Assembly: GCA_022225965.2 (NCBI GenBank)
Contig: JAKJXP020000148.1
Coordinates: forward strand, 1-64,000
From: Diatrype stigma
Taxonomy: Eukaryota; Ascomycota; Sordariomycetes; Xylariales; Diatrypaceae
DNA length: 64,000 nt
Direction of reading: 5' to 3'
Shown here: positions 1 through 12,400 of the stretch, piece by piece
Numbering within the stretch: position 1 is the stretch's first letter
Layout: each line of letters starts with the position of its first letter
Notes under the pieces: model-generated
Told to the model about the DNA's origin: nothing
Databases searched by the model: none
The model's input: the letters and a program-made list of their open reading frames with translations, nothing else
Program-made: the position numbers and the translations under genes

Positions 1-106
1 CTCTCCCTCTCTCCCTCTCTCCCTCTCTCCCTCTCTCCCTCTCTCCCTCTCTCCCTCTCTCCCTCTCTCCCTCTCTCCCTCTCTCCCTCTCTCCCTCTCT
101 CCCTCT
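1..106. repeat. (CTCTCCCT)n microsatellite
   Basis: About 13 copies of the 8-bp unit CTCTCCCT run from the first base and decay at about 105. The array is pyrimidine-only on the plus strand and probably continues left of the window. It lies inside or just upstream of the intron that precedes the dehydrogenase exon starting at 167. Confidence 0.95.
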
Positions 107-166
107 TTTCAAGCGTAGCTACAAAAGCACTGGGTAATTAATTAACACGATGCGGTCCAAAACCAG

Positions 167-966
167 GCGCGAACCAAGGCCTCGGCTTCGAGACGGCTAA
201 AGCCCTGCTGCGGTCCCACGGGCCCGCGCCCGGTAACCAGCCGTACCACGTGCTACTGGGGTGCCGGGACCTCGCCAAGGGCGAAGCAGCAGCGGCCGAG
301 CTGCGGGCGCTGCCCGACTTCACGGGCACGACGACCCCAATACTACTGGACGTGACATCGGCCGCGCAGGCGGCCGACGCGGCGGCGGCGGTGGAGCGGG
401 AATTCGGGCGGCTGGACGTGCTCGTCAACAACGCGGGCATCCTCTCACAAGCCACCGACGTGCTGGAGAACCTGCGGACCACGCTCGAGACGAACCTATT
501 CGGGGCCGCGACCACGACGGAGGCCTTCCTGCCTCTGCTCCTGAAAAAGCCCGACACTACTAGCGATACGCACGCTATCCAGCGGCGGCTCGTGTTCGTC
601 GGCAGCTCGATGGGGTCGCTGACGGGGGCGGGCGACCCGCAGAGCCGGTACTACCGGGCGGTGACGGGGGCGAGCCCGCTCGAGTACCGCGTCTCGAAGG
701 CGGCGCTCAACATGCTGATGCTGGAGTACTGGAAGCGGCACGGGGTGCACGAGCAGGGGGGCACGCTGCGCGTCTTCACGGCCGATCCGGGCGTCAACCT
801 GACGAACTTCGGCGGCGAGAAGACGGAGCAGGCGCGCGAGCAGGCGCGTCTGCGGGGCGTCCCGGGCCCCGAGAGCGGGGCAAGGGTCATTGCTGGCGTG
901 GTTTGGGGCGAGAAGGACGGGCAGGAGGGGAAGATGCATGGGGCTTATGGGGTTAGTCCTTGGTGA
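167..966 (+). CDS. Short-chain dehydrogenase/reductase (carbonyl-reductase-like), 5' partial
   Basis: Last exon of a classical SDR; it would catalyse NAD(P)-dependent oxidation or reduction of an unknown carbonyl or alcohol. The reading frame is open before the first in-frame ATG/GTG. It encodes GANQGLGFETAKALL, the glycine-rich cofactor loop, of which only the leading Thr is missing. It continues through LVNNAG (about residue 72 of the visible part), a Ser in VGSSMG, the catalytic YRVSK (YxxxK) and a C-terminal GAYGVSPW. The frame starts right after an acceptor (CCAAAACCAG at 157-166) preceded by a possible branch point (ATTAAC), so the first exon is left of the window or within the repeat region. 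The stop is TGA at 964-966. The family is clear; the substrate cannot be told. Confidence 0.85.
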
Positions 967-3615
967 AAGAAGAAAGAGGGAAGGGGTGGGAAGAAAGGCA
1001 CAAGCAAAAACAAAAGTATCTATCTACGTAAGTGCGTATGTACGTCGAAGTGCTAGTTAGTGAATCTCGCGTAATAGGGGATTGAGTCATGTTTACCCCC
1101 TTTTATTTCGGGAACTTTATATTCCTGTTAATATTCGAGCGATACTCAATACCTAGAACCCCTTGAATAATTAACTTGCTCTAGATGGCTTCTTCCAACT
1201 CACAACATTTTCCGTCTTTATAGTAGTCGTACTCGCAATATCCCACGGGACTAAGGGATACATACCACTTTAGTCCTTGTCGTTAGGTATGTTTTTCCTT
1301 TCAGATAAAAGAGGTACCCCCTCCAGCTCCGGTGGAATAAACCCAAGTGTGAAACATTTCAGTTTATGTTGTAATGTAAGAGCTAGTAAGAAGTAGGCTG
1401 GTAATGAGAGGAGATAATAGGGGTAGAGGTGCTCTCGTCCCGCTATGGATATGGAAGGGTAAGAGAGGATCAACAGCTGATAGGTCAACTATACCTCCCT
1501 ATAACTACGTATCTGATCTCAAGCCTCCTCAGTTGACTACTAAGCTTGAAAGTTTCGGGTAAGGAGTATAACATCATACCTATATACTAGGGCATGCAAA
1601 GACGACACCGCAAGTCAAGTTATCTTCAGTTGCACTGTGAAGATCCCATCTGAGCCTAGGTATGGGATGGAAGGATCGAAGCACGCTGGAACGTATGATA
1701 ACCACCCCTACCGTTACTCGCTGGTCCATGCTTGCTTGATCGGATACTACCGACCGGGTATGCAGAGCTTTCTCGAACCTCCCGCATCGGAAAGCGGGTA
1801 GATCTTAGCGGCTGTACTACTGTAGAACCCAGTCAGCGTGGCTCTGGGGTGACGGCCCTGACCGACCTCCTAGTCCCTGAACTACGGTACCACGGGTATC
1901 GGGGGATATAGTTAGTGTCTACGAGATATTCGATAGTGCCTCGGATGGTCCTATATAGTGCCGTAGATGGCTGGCCTCGGAACACTCTATTGGGAAGCTC
2001 TCGGCTGCTACTGATCTTGTCTATTCGTGGCTGATGGACATGCTAGCTCTGATTTGCTTGAGAAAACCATCTCGTTTGACAGTTTGGTAAACATAGTTGG
2101 AACACATTTACGTAGACACTACTCTATTTGGAGCAAGGGTGGGAAAGGGCTTGACAGGAAATACATGAGGCTGCTTGATATTGTAAATGACCCTGGAAGA
2201 AGAACTGTATGGTACTCATGTTTTTAATAGATGGCCCATGATATCCTGAGAGCGGTTATGTTAGTAAGGATATGTTCCTGAATAGCGAATGTAACGACAT
2301 AGAACCACCCTCCACAGTCGATGATATTAACAGGAACGGAATTGTAGGCAGAGAGAGAAGTTGAGATAGTTTCCCATCAACTGGGGAGTGATAGATTATT
2401 CAATATTCAATTTCTCGGGTATAAGTAGATAAAGCAGATTGCCTCTACAAGTGACGTCTGGGTACGACTTATTAGGCAACTTTAAACCTTGGTGAAAAAG
2501 TTGGACGAGTACGCTTCCCGTGAACTCCTTCCAGCACCTTACTGCCCAGGGTTTATTGTCTGGTCAGATGTGTTCATCCTTCCAACAACTCCTGGGAGTG
2601 GGAGGTGGGATGTCACGATGTCTGATCAGTCATCAGTGAGACAAGTGGGGAGACTCCTGGGGCGGCAATCTATCAGTTACGCATGAGCGGCATGGAACAG
2701 CCTGTCTCAGGATCTAGAAGTTCAAGTTTCAAGTAACCTATCACGGGCAGACGGGCAAAGCGGCAAGTGAGGTCTGGGTGGATGGGGTATGGAGGAGGTC
2801 CGGAGTCCATCGATTGATCGACGACGATCCATATGGACGAGAAGCCGTCCAGAACGTTGAGAGAAGTCAGGACTTCTCCAAACAGGCGGAGATCGGGAGA
2901 AACCGGACCCCAGGCAAGCCAGTGCCATAGGTAGTATACATATCTGACCGTATCTGACCTTGTTGATGCTCCCGGCAAGCAGGGATCTGTCGCGTGTGCT
3001 CGGCAGCTAGTTTAGGCCAGGCTGCCAGGCTGCCAGTGTAGCTGGGTACTACCTATAGCAACGTACCTATAGGAGGTAGGGGAGCCTGGGTAGGGTCGCA
3101 GACCGACCCCATCATCCCGCATCCAGGGCAGCCAGGGCGGACGGTCCGAGACTCTTGGGCTGCAGGCTTCAGCTGGGTCAGCCTGACTACAGGAACGAGG
3201 TCGCACCGATGATGGAGCCCTTGAGAGCTTTTGGCAGTGAACTTTGAATGATGATAATGCAGCAACGATTGATATAAACCAGCATCATGATAATCCCGAG
3301 TTACTGCCATGCGCGGTGGATAGGTCGAATGGAGTATCGTGGTCACAAGGGGGCATGAAGCTTGTTTTATAGTATAAAATAGAGACATCACTTACTGCAT
3401 TACGAATAGTCAGGAAACTAAACCGTCCAGCTGCGATGTCCAAATTTGCACGCCCCAGAAGCCTTGTACTAATAAGCTACCCCTGTACTTTGTTGATTAC
3501 TGCTCAATTACCCTTGATTACCATTACGCAGCGCTTCGTATGCGCAAATGTCTGGAGAGACCCGGTGATCACTAACTATGGGTTCGGTGCGACTGGCAGC
3601 CACAGCACGTATGTG

Positions 3616-3635
3616 TACATACATACATACATACA
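3616..3635. repeat. (TACA)n microsatellite
   Basis: Five near-perfect copies of the tetranucleotide TACA. Confidence 0.8.
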
Positions 3636-5279
3636 AGTACGTACCCTACGTATCATTCAGTATCCCACCGGCTGGATCTCATAACAAAAATCCAACAGAA
3701 TCCTACTCGGTTTCACACTTCTCACAGGCTGCTTATTGGGCTGCTTATTGGGATGGCCTTGTCAGATATACAAGACATTGATTGCAGTAGCATCGATGGT
3801 AAGCCAGCCAACAACTACAAAATAAGCAACAGTTGAGCAACCACTTCGTACCGCCTGCAATGCCCATCCAGTCCTGCGATCTCGGACTCTTCGAGCAAAA
3901 GCCGCCATGCATCGGACCAACAGTTGGAGCACCAGTGCAGTGGAGACCGGACGGACGCATGTGCGCATCGCATCGCATGCGCACTCTGGCACTTCGGACG
4001 AAACCCACGGGTCCCGATCTAACTAAGCATCGGGCCCGCCTTTCCCCAAATTTGGAGATCCTCAAGGGGATCCTCAGGCTCAGATTTGGAGATCAAATGA
4101 TCAGGTACCTGGGTGCTAGAGTGCCCCAGGCTTGAATACACACATACATCCATAGTTACATGTATGTATGTATATACCTAACTACTAGGTGATCCACCAG
4201 TGCCGCCGGTGTCATCCCTGCCCATCTGCAGTGAGGATTCACGAAAAATTCTATTCCATCCTTCATCCTTCACCTGGCGGCCTGGCAGTATGCTACTGTA
4301 TGTATACATACCTAGGTAATACACATACACGCACAGGGAGTACGGCGATAGGGCATAGGTACGCCCTCCATTCTCCTAGCTCTGCGATTCCATCGTGCTT
4401 GACCCGGGAACTATTCGAGGGGTCCCAACAAAAATTTTCCAGAATCCATCCAGGCGGAAATAGCAACTGCTAGCTTTAGGCAAACAGGTCAGACAGGTTG
4501 ACAGGGTGAAACCACTCGGAGATTTGTTACCGAGTTGGGCTTTCGGACACTGAGTATCGTGAAGCACACCTTCTTAAGACGGTATTGCTTGCTGATTATC
4601 CTCATGGCTTGTTGATGTCCAAGGTGTCTTTTTATGAGATCCCTTTTATACCTACATACCTGTAGACCTGTAGCTTGAATACCTACAAACCTGGAAGAGT
4701 TGCGACTCCAATTTCCCCACAGTCGACCACTGGCAAACCCCCAACGGGCCTGTTACGCTCCCAGGGTAGCATTCAGGTCCACGGGTATGATTTCTGGAAA
4801 AGTATACATACAAGCAAGTATACCTCCTACCTACACACTTACACACTGATTACATTTTGGAGGTGAGGTGTGCTTCTTGTATGCTTCCTGTATATCCTGT
4901 ATACTTCCTGTAAGCCATAACTCATATCAAAAGCATGCATATATTGGATGTACTCGCACTCGGTAATCGTAAATCAGGGGTGACTTTTTACTAATAGGTG
5001 ATCCTCTGATATATAGCATATAGCATCCAAGCTACAAACAAAGTCACCCCATAACCCGTCTTGGAGGTCCATGGCCCGTAGGCATGAAACTGTAGCGAAA
5101 CCTTCTCACCGTGCCCCCTTGTCACAGTTGCCGGTGGCCGCATTCCCTCGAATCCATCCAATGGCGATGGGTTTCACTGCAGGACGACCCCGAACATGGT
5201 GGTTCAGAAGGCATCGTAATTCGATATTAAGATGCCCACCTGCACCTCTTTCGGCCGTCCACACTCGCTATAATACTTA

Positions 5280-5515
5280 CACGGCTACAGCTACAGCTAC
5301 AGCTACAGCTCCAACTACGGCTACAACCACAGCTCCAACTACAGCTCCAGCTACAGCTACAGCTGGGCTCACTAGAACGAATAGAAGCGGCGCTATTACT
5401 ACTGGTAGTAATCGCCCTGTTCACCACCGAGTCCACCATCGTGTCCTCGGTAGCCATCCATACCACCCATACCACCCATACAATCCATACAATCCATACC
5501 CGTCCCCATACCACC
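5280..5515. repeat. (CTACAG)n and CCATACCAC-type low-complexity tracts
   Basis: Two adjacent tandem tracts: imperfect CTACAG/CTCCAA hexamers at about 5280-5367, and 9-10 bp units of the type CCATACCAC / CAATCCATA at about 5455-5515. Read in the malic enzyme frame they give Thr-Ala/Pro-rich and Asn-Pro-Tyr-type repeats. These look like repeat expansion rather than conserved protein. Confidence 0.75.
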
Positions 5516-5811
5516 GCCACCTGGATTGTCCCGAACCCTGTTCGTCAGCTTCCGGTCCATTCTCTAGCAGTATTACCGGTACTACCTTAACGTCTGGCCG
5601 GACCATTCGGACCACTAATAATAATCATACCCCAAGCTCTAACCCGCCTACCTCTTCTGCTAGCACCAGCCCATCGGCATTGACACTGAGCACCAGCCCC
5701 AGCACCAGGGGCAGCAGCAGCATCAGCAGCAGCAGCAGCAGTCCAACACCTAATAACATCCATCGTAACGCATTCCTTTCGGCATTACACCGACCTTGCC
5801 CGAAGCGTCAA

Positions 5812-8074
5812 ATGGCGTTTGCGACGTATTACAGCACCGCGGGCTCCGATATATCTACCCCACGCTCCTCTTCCCCTTCCGTGTCTGTCGTTTCTGGCCG
5901 CTCTTCACATTCCTCTGTTTCTAACAAACGTCTGTCGCTCTCTTTAAGTCGAAGGCAGTCCGCGTTCAACCCCATGTCCTCGGTCGATATCAGCGCAATC
6001 CAAGAACAGATGAAAATGGCCGCCCTAGACGGCTTAAGAGGCTACTCGCAGGACCACTACGCCGAGGTCCAGCAGTACAGCCAAACAGAATACGTCTCCA
6101 AGGCCGCTGCCACTGGTTTCCAAGTCCTGCGGGAACCCGCCTGGAACAAAGGTGCCTATTGCCTACCCTCCCCCCTATTCCCATAATGCGCTGGGAGTCG
6201 CAAAATGACAAGGCGACCAAGATGCTTCTGTACAGACAGTACTGACCCCCTCCCCTCAAGGCCTCTCATTCACGCCCGACGAGCGTGTTGCCAAGAACCT
6301 AACAGGTTTGATCCCGCACGCTATGGAGAGTGTCGAGAACCAGGTGGCAAGATGCATGAAGGTGATCCACACGAGGCAAACCGACATCGACAAGTACTTG
6401 TACCTGTCGAGCCTGAAGGACCAGAACTTCGATCTATTCTACCGCGTCTTGATCGACAACGTTCGGGAACTCATGCCCCTGGTCTACACGCCCACTATTG
6501 GCGATGTGTGCCTGCAGTACTCGACGCTGTATACCAGACCGGAAGCACTGTACATTTCGATTAAGCAGCGAAAGTCCATTAGAACCATTCTGCGTAACTG
6601 GCGTTACCCCAACCCAGAAATCTGCGTCGTGACCGACGGTTCCCGCATTTTGGGGTTGGGTGATCTTGGCATCAACGGTGTGGGGATCCCCGTAGGTCTC
6701 CCCCTTAGCCCCTTGGCCTCTTGGACTCTGGGCCCCTTAGCGCAGCTCGTAGCCTGCCTGTCCGTCCGTCTATGGCGTGTCCGTTTACTAACGCAATGAA
6801 ATAGATCGGGAAGCTGTCTCTTTACACCGGCGCTGCTGGCATCCACCCCGAGAAGACTCTCCCCATCGTCTTGGACTGTGGTACCAACAATGAAGCCAAC
6901 CTGAAGGACCCGTTGTATCTTGGCCTTCGGGCTCGTCGTCCCTCAGCTGAGGTCCAGCAGCAGTTCATGGACGAGTTTATGGAGGCCGTTGCCGACATCT
7001 TCCCTAATATGCTGACACAGTTTGAGGACTTCGAAACAGAGAAGGCCTTCAACTACCTTGCACGCTATCGCAACAAGTACAAGTGCTTCAACGATGACAT
7101 CCAAGGTACTGGTGCCGTCGTCTTGGCAGGGTAAGCCATTGAAAAGCCATCCGCACCAATCATAGGATGATATGACTAACGTCGTGGTCAGCTACATCGG
7201 CGCTGTGAACCTGTCTGGTGTGCCTCTCGAGGAGCAGCGCCTAGTCTTCATGGGTGCTGGCTCCGCTGGTGTGGGTGTTGCCAAGCAGCTCGTCGAGTAC
7301 TACACTCGTCGCGGCCTGACAGAGCAGGAAGCCAAGAGCAAATTCTACCTCGTCGACACCAAGGGTCTCGTGACTACCGACCGGGGAGACAGACTAGCTG
7401 AACACAAGAAATACTTCGCCAGAACGGACAACAACGGCCACCAGTTCCGGACTCTCGAGGAGGTCATCGAGTACGTCCGACCCTCCGCCTTGGTGGGCCT
7501 CACCGCTACCTTCGGCGTGTTCACCGAATCGGTGGTGCGGGCCCTGAAGGCCTCGGTCGAGTCCGGCGGCATCAACCGCCGGCCCATCCTCTTCCCCCTC
7601 AGCAACCCCCTGACCAAGGCGGAATGCACATTCGAGCAGGCGGTGCAGTGGACAGACGGCACCGTCATCTTCGCCTCGGGCTCGCCCTTCTCTCCGTTTG
7701 CCGTCAAGGCCGGCGGCGACCAGGCGGTGACGTACTGGCCCAACCAGGGCAACAACGTCTACATCTTCCCGGGGCTCGGGCTCGGCGCGATCCTGGCCAA
7801 GGCCTCCCGGGTCACCGACGAGATGGTGTACATCGGCGCGGCCGCCCTGGCCGACTCGCTCAACGCCGAGGAGATCCATAAGGGCCTGATATACCCCAAC
7901 ATCGAGCGCGTGCGGGACGCCAGCATCGTCGTCGCCCGCGAGGTCATGAAGGCCGCACGGAGGGAGGGCGTCAGCGAGCTCGCCGAGGCCCAGTGGATCG
8001 AGTGGGAGGAGTGGGGTGACGTCGACCTCGTCAAGTACATCAAGAACCGGGTTTACGATCCCCTGAAGGAATAA
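5812..8074 (+). CDS. MAE1: NAD-type malic enzyme
   Basis: Oxidative decarboxylation of malate to pyruvate, probably in mitochondria. Exons are 5812-6151, 6261-6691, 6805-7130 and 7192-8074, giving 659 residues. The introns (109, 113 and 61 bp) have GT donors, CTGAC/CTAAC branch points and AG acceptors. Family landmarks: LREPAWNKG running across intron 1, LVYTPTIGDVC, RILGLGDLGINGVGIP across intron 2, DDIQGTGAVVLAG across intron 3, the second nucleotide-binding loop FMGAGSAGVG, then ASGSPF and FPGLGLG. The start is uncertain. The frame stays open back to an ATG at 5071 (906 residues), but that stretch is repeat-derived, so I chose the Met before AFATYYSTAG, which gives a normal length. A basic stretch (RPCPKRQ) just upstream could belong to a targeting presequence from an earlier start. 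Confidence 0.93.
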
Positions 8075-9409
8075 ATTACGCCCCCTTTACGCGGCGGACT
8101 TGCTGACTGACTGACGAGAGACTTGATTACCGAAGTATGCTTAATCATGGGTCGGAGTTACGGATTTGCTTGCTTTTTCTCTCTCCCCCACAGGCCGTCG
8201 AAAATTTGACCGACCGCCGTGATGCACGCACACACGTACGTAGTATATGGGTTTCGCGGCTTTGTTGTCATATATAGAGATATCCCTTGGGCTGCTTTTT
8301 TGCGGTTCATTACAGAGCACTTACAGGCCAGGCTAGACTGCGCCTTTCGCCATGTCGTGCGTGTTATCACTTCTTTGGAACGAAGGAGCATGCACCACCA
8401 CCATTACCCCCGTCACCATCGCCATCATCACGGCCTAGAGTTATATTAATGACGTTGCACAACTGGAATGATTATGCGGTGGGAATCGAGGTTATAGATT
8501 ATACGAATAGACAAAAAGACGATGGATAATCTGCCTTGTTCCGATAAGATCTTGTTTGGACCAGTGTAGTGTGTCTGGCTGTTAGGTGTGAACTGTCTTC
8601 TGGTGCTGCATCATCTCCTTCCCAAATAGTCCGCCGAGGCGGTCCATCAGCCAATAGAATCATGCTTCACAGGGAGTCGGTCCAAAAGGGATGCCATTAC
8701 ACAATACCTCGAGGCATCCATGAGCTTCTCTGATAACATCACTTAATGTATACACATGGGGAATAGAGAACCCCGATACTTTATCTTATCAGGTAAATAG
8801 AATTGTTACTGGGCCCTGATTTATCAGAGCCTCATCATCACTCGAGGTGCTTGGCTAGGCGTTAGGTGTATTTGGCATGGTCCAATCACGTATACATTAT
8901 TTGTTATTTCTAGAGGCTAGTCTCCTCGTTACTTGGTGGAATATTTCAACCTCAGTATTATTCCGACATGCTTTCAAAGAGAGTCTCTCAACGGCGACCC
9001 AACAAGAGGTTTTGACCATGAATCGTAAACAGCATACACGAATAGTGTTATTACTGATGTTTTATCTCTAATAAATATATATGAGGAAGCTAATTCTATG
9101 CAAACAGAGCCTTCTAATACAAAGGTCGTAGAATAAAGACAGTAACCGCCTTAATGAGAAGTACAGCATATATCCTTATGTAGTATGACAGGGAGATCAG
9201 GAGGCATGGTTATACATACAAACCTCCGGGGGTATATTTTCCACAACAATCATCCAAACCGCCGCTTTTCGAACACATCCGCCCACTATATCCCTGCCCA
9301 AGTTACTTGGGATCAGCCTGTATCATTCAATGGTGGCCAGTTGTACGTACACTCACCATTCCTTCGCATACTTCCTCCCCGAAGCATCCCCTTCTCTTAA
9401 CCACATGAT
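8075..9409. other. Convergent spacer, no gene seen
   Basis: Spacer between the 3' ends of malic enzyme (plus) and the GMC fusion gene (minus). It should hold both 3' untranslated regions. I found no supported gene, RNA or element. Confidence 0.5.
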
Positions 9410-12400
9410 TCAGTACAGCAAGGCACCACTAGAGACCAGGTGCTGGAATTTATCATTCGGCTCATGAAAGCGGTAGTCCTCGCCGCGGACGACGCGGTCG
9501 ACCTCCTCGCGGACGAAGGGGTAGACGTCCTTCCAGGCGTTGCGGCCCATCCAGCAGTCGAGGTGGCCGTAGCCGGGGACGACGCGGCGGCGGTACTTGA
9601 CGCCGTCGTCGCCGCAGGTGCCGAAGGCGGCGGTGAGGGCCTCGTACGTGTCCAGCGTGCTCTGGGGGCTGAGCACGGCGTTGTCGCGGCCGCAGAAGAG
9701 CAGGAAGGGCAGGTCGCGCAGGCGGCGGCGCACGTTCTCGGCCGTGTCGAGCCGCTCGAACAGCGGGCCGTTGGTCATGACGCCGCCCGCGGCCCCCTGC
9801 CGCATCAGCAGGTGCAGCAGCGTCATGTTGACCCCGCCGAAGAACCGGTCGATCTGCCGGTGCGTCGCCTCGTTCAGGTTGCGGTGGTTCCAGCACCGCC
9901 CGAACACCAGCGTGCACCGGTGGCAGCTCGCGTTGTTGCAGATCTCGCGCCGCGCGTCCGGAAGCAGCCGCAGCAGCTCGTTCAACCCCCGCTGCACGTA
10001 GCTGTCATCCGGGCTCGTGCTGCAGCTGAACCACCCGCCCGCCAGAGCCCGGTACAGAGAGTCCAGCGGCACCGGCGCCGCTAGGATCTTGATCATGTTC
10101 AGCGTGTTCCACACCGGGTTCATGAACACCTGGCTACACGTCACCCCGCTGATCCACTGCGACGGGATCGTGCCGTCCAGCAGGCCCGCCGCGAGCGCCA
10201 CGCTGCCCATGCAGTGCGCGATCACGTAGATCTTGTTGCTCCCCTGCCCCTCTACTGGGGCGCTGTTGCTGCTCCCTCCCTCCCCGAACTGCGCGCGGAT
10301 GTGCTCGAGCGCGGCCTTGAGGTCCAGCCGCGCGTCGTGCGTCGTCCAGTTGTTCTGCGCCGCCATGAGGATGCCGATGCGGTGCACGGGGATGAAGACG
10401 CGGTAGCCCGCCCGGCAGAAGTAGTTGACGGCGTTGTAGCGGATGGTCGGCAGCGCGTAGATCTGGTGGTCGACCGAGGCACCCGGGACCATGAAGAGGT
10501 TCCGGGTCGTGATGGCGTCGTTGGTGGGCTCCCACATGTGCAGCTTGGTCACGACGCCGTCGGCGGCGCGGATCTCGTACGAGGCCGTCGGCGGCGTGTC
10601 GTTCATGAAGTCCGTGGGCACGTGGCTGGGGTACTGCAGCGGCGTGAAGGGCGCCAGCAGGAGCGACATGGACCGCCGCGTGAAGAAGGTGAAGAACCGC
10701 GTCGCGCCCGCCAGCTTCTTCAGCATGCTGCTGCCGGTGGGGCTCAGCGTCAGGATCTCGGAGAGGAAGTCCTGCGTCGCGATCGACATGATGCCCTTGG
10801 CGACGATCTTGCCTGTCAGCCCTTGCTCGTCCGCGTACAGGACTTTGGTCCGTTCGAGGCTCTCGGTGATCGTGACGTAGAGCGTGGTGGTTGCCTTCCA
10901 GAACCTGAATGGGGCCAGGGCGACTGAGGAATCGACTACTTTGTAGCCGTGGAAGTGGAGTCGCTTCCCGTTGATACCAGTCATCTCGAAGTCGTACGTA
11001 AGATTCCGGGTCCCGGGGGCCTTGTGGTCCTTTAGGAATAGGTTGAAGTCGCCGCGTTGGACCATGAAGGGAGATCCCGGGATGGATGGGCAGATGAAGG
11101 TACCCGTCAGCATCGCTTTGTGGTCTGGGTCGTTGATGATCGACCTCGTGTTGAAAGACTGGACGGTCAGGAAGAAACGCGCGGTCTCGCAAAGACCCTT
11201 GGCAGTCCTGGCAGCCAGCTCATAGGTCTCGGGGTTGTCCCGTACCAGATGTTCATCGTAGTGGATATACCCGGACATGACCTCGGTGAACCCGAAGCCG
11301 CTATCGTTCAAGCGTCGAGCAGAGGTGATTGCGCTTCTTGTGATTTGGATCTTCTCGTTCTCTGCCCTCTCCTCCAGGTCGTCGTGCATCCGTCGTCCGC
11401 GGGGATGGGGGTGCTTGGGAGGACCGAAGAGATCAAGTATGCCGTTCTTTTCGTCATTGATTCTCAGCTTCTTCTTTTCCGCGTAGGCGTGTACAGCCCG
11501 CTCAGCCAAGGCCGTAATAGTTGCCAGTGGGTTAGCACCCAGAGCCGTGGGGATGAGAGCGGCATCCGTGACAATGAGCCCAGAATGAGTTTCTTTCCCT
11601 GTCCCTGTGAAGACCTCGCCGACGTGATTGGTAGCACCAGTATAGCCGGTCCCGTCCCGAGCCATACATGCACCACTGTTCATCGTCAATAAATCGTCCG
11701 ATGACATTCTGATGGCGCAGACTTACCCAATCGGATGAACCGTGATCTGCTGCTCGCCCAACAGAGCAAACCAAGGATGTGGAACGAAAGTACCGCCAAC
11801 AGCTCTCGTGGCTAGCTCTAGCTTATGATGGAGCTCCTTTACGTGATGGCTTCGGCCGACGCCAATGAACTCGAGGATAGGCTTGTCATCTTTGAGAGTC
11901 AAGATCGCTTGGTTGGCTGTGGGAACGGTCAGTTATGGACCCGATGTCTAGATAATGTCAAGCAAGCACTGGCTGGGACTTACCGTCGTGGGACATGATG
12001 AGATAGACTTGCGTCTTCTCGATGGCACCCTGTCTGAACCACGGACCAAGGAAGAAAGTGCCGGCTCGAGCCAGGTTGGCCTTGAGTGTATCAATAGTAG
12101 ACTCATCCTTTGGTCTGATAGCTCCTGGCAAGTATTCAAGCATCGCCTGCATGAAAGGTGCAAGGGCTTTCGGGATGGTGCCTTCTTCGATCACATAGCC
12201 GTCCTCGGGGTTTGGGTGCCCACCCCTATTATCAATGATACCAGTAATACATGGCCCAACGGGATGGTACGGCGAAGGGAACGATCTCCCAATGGCATTC
12301 ACCTCGTGGTCCGTATTGTACCCAAACGCTAAGACATCGCCGTTGCCGCTCATGTTTTGACCAACTTGGGGACTTGTCTTGAGGCCCATTGCTTGGCTCC

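Larger units (their letters stand above)
967..5811. other. Long spacer without a recognisable gene
   Basis: About 4.8 kb of AT-richer DNA. Short open frames at 2027-2227, 2489-2686 and elsewhere are no longer than chance and show no family motif. Simple repeats include (TACA)n at 3616-3635, TGTATG/TACATA runs near 4140-4175 and the low-complexity tracts at 5280-5515. The last 740 bases are an open frame joined to malic enzyme and may be leader or N-terminal coding sequence. I see no RNA gene or intact transposon. Confidence 0.5.

Noticed and set aside
1..106. Telomere or subtelomeric repeat
   Set aside because: The unit is CTCTCCCT, not TTAGGG/CCCTAA, and a split gene borders it.
2027..2686. 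Two small open frames in the first spacer
   Set aside because: They have chance length, no motif and no splice partner.
5227..5615. Trp/Tyr/Gly-rich minus-strand frames over the CTACAG tract
   Set aside because: They are translations of simple repeats with no start context or exon structure.
10134..11192. Long His/Arg/Pro-rich frame over the GMC-hydrolase gene
   Set aside because: Same-strand shadow frame of the 9410-11675 exon; its composition is typical of a shifted GC-rich frame.
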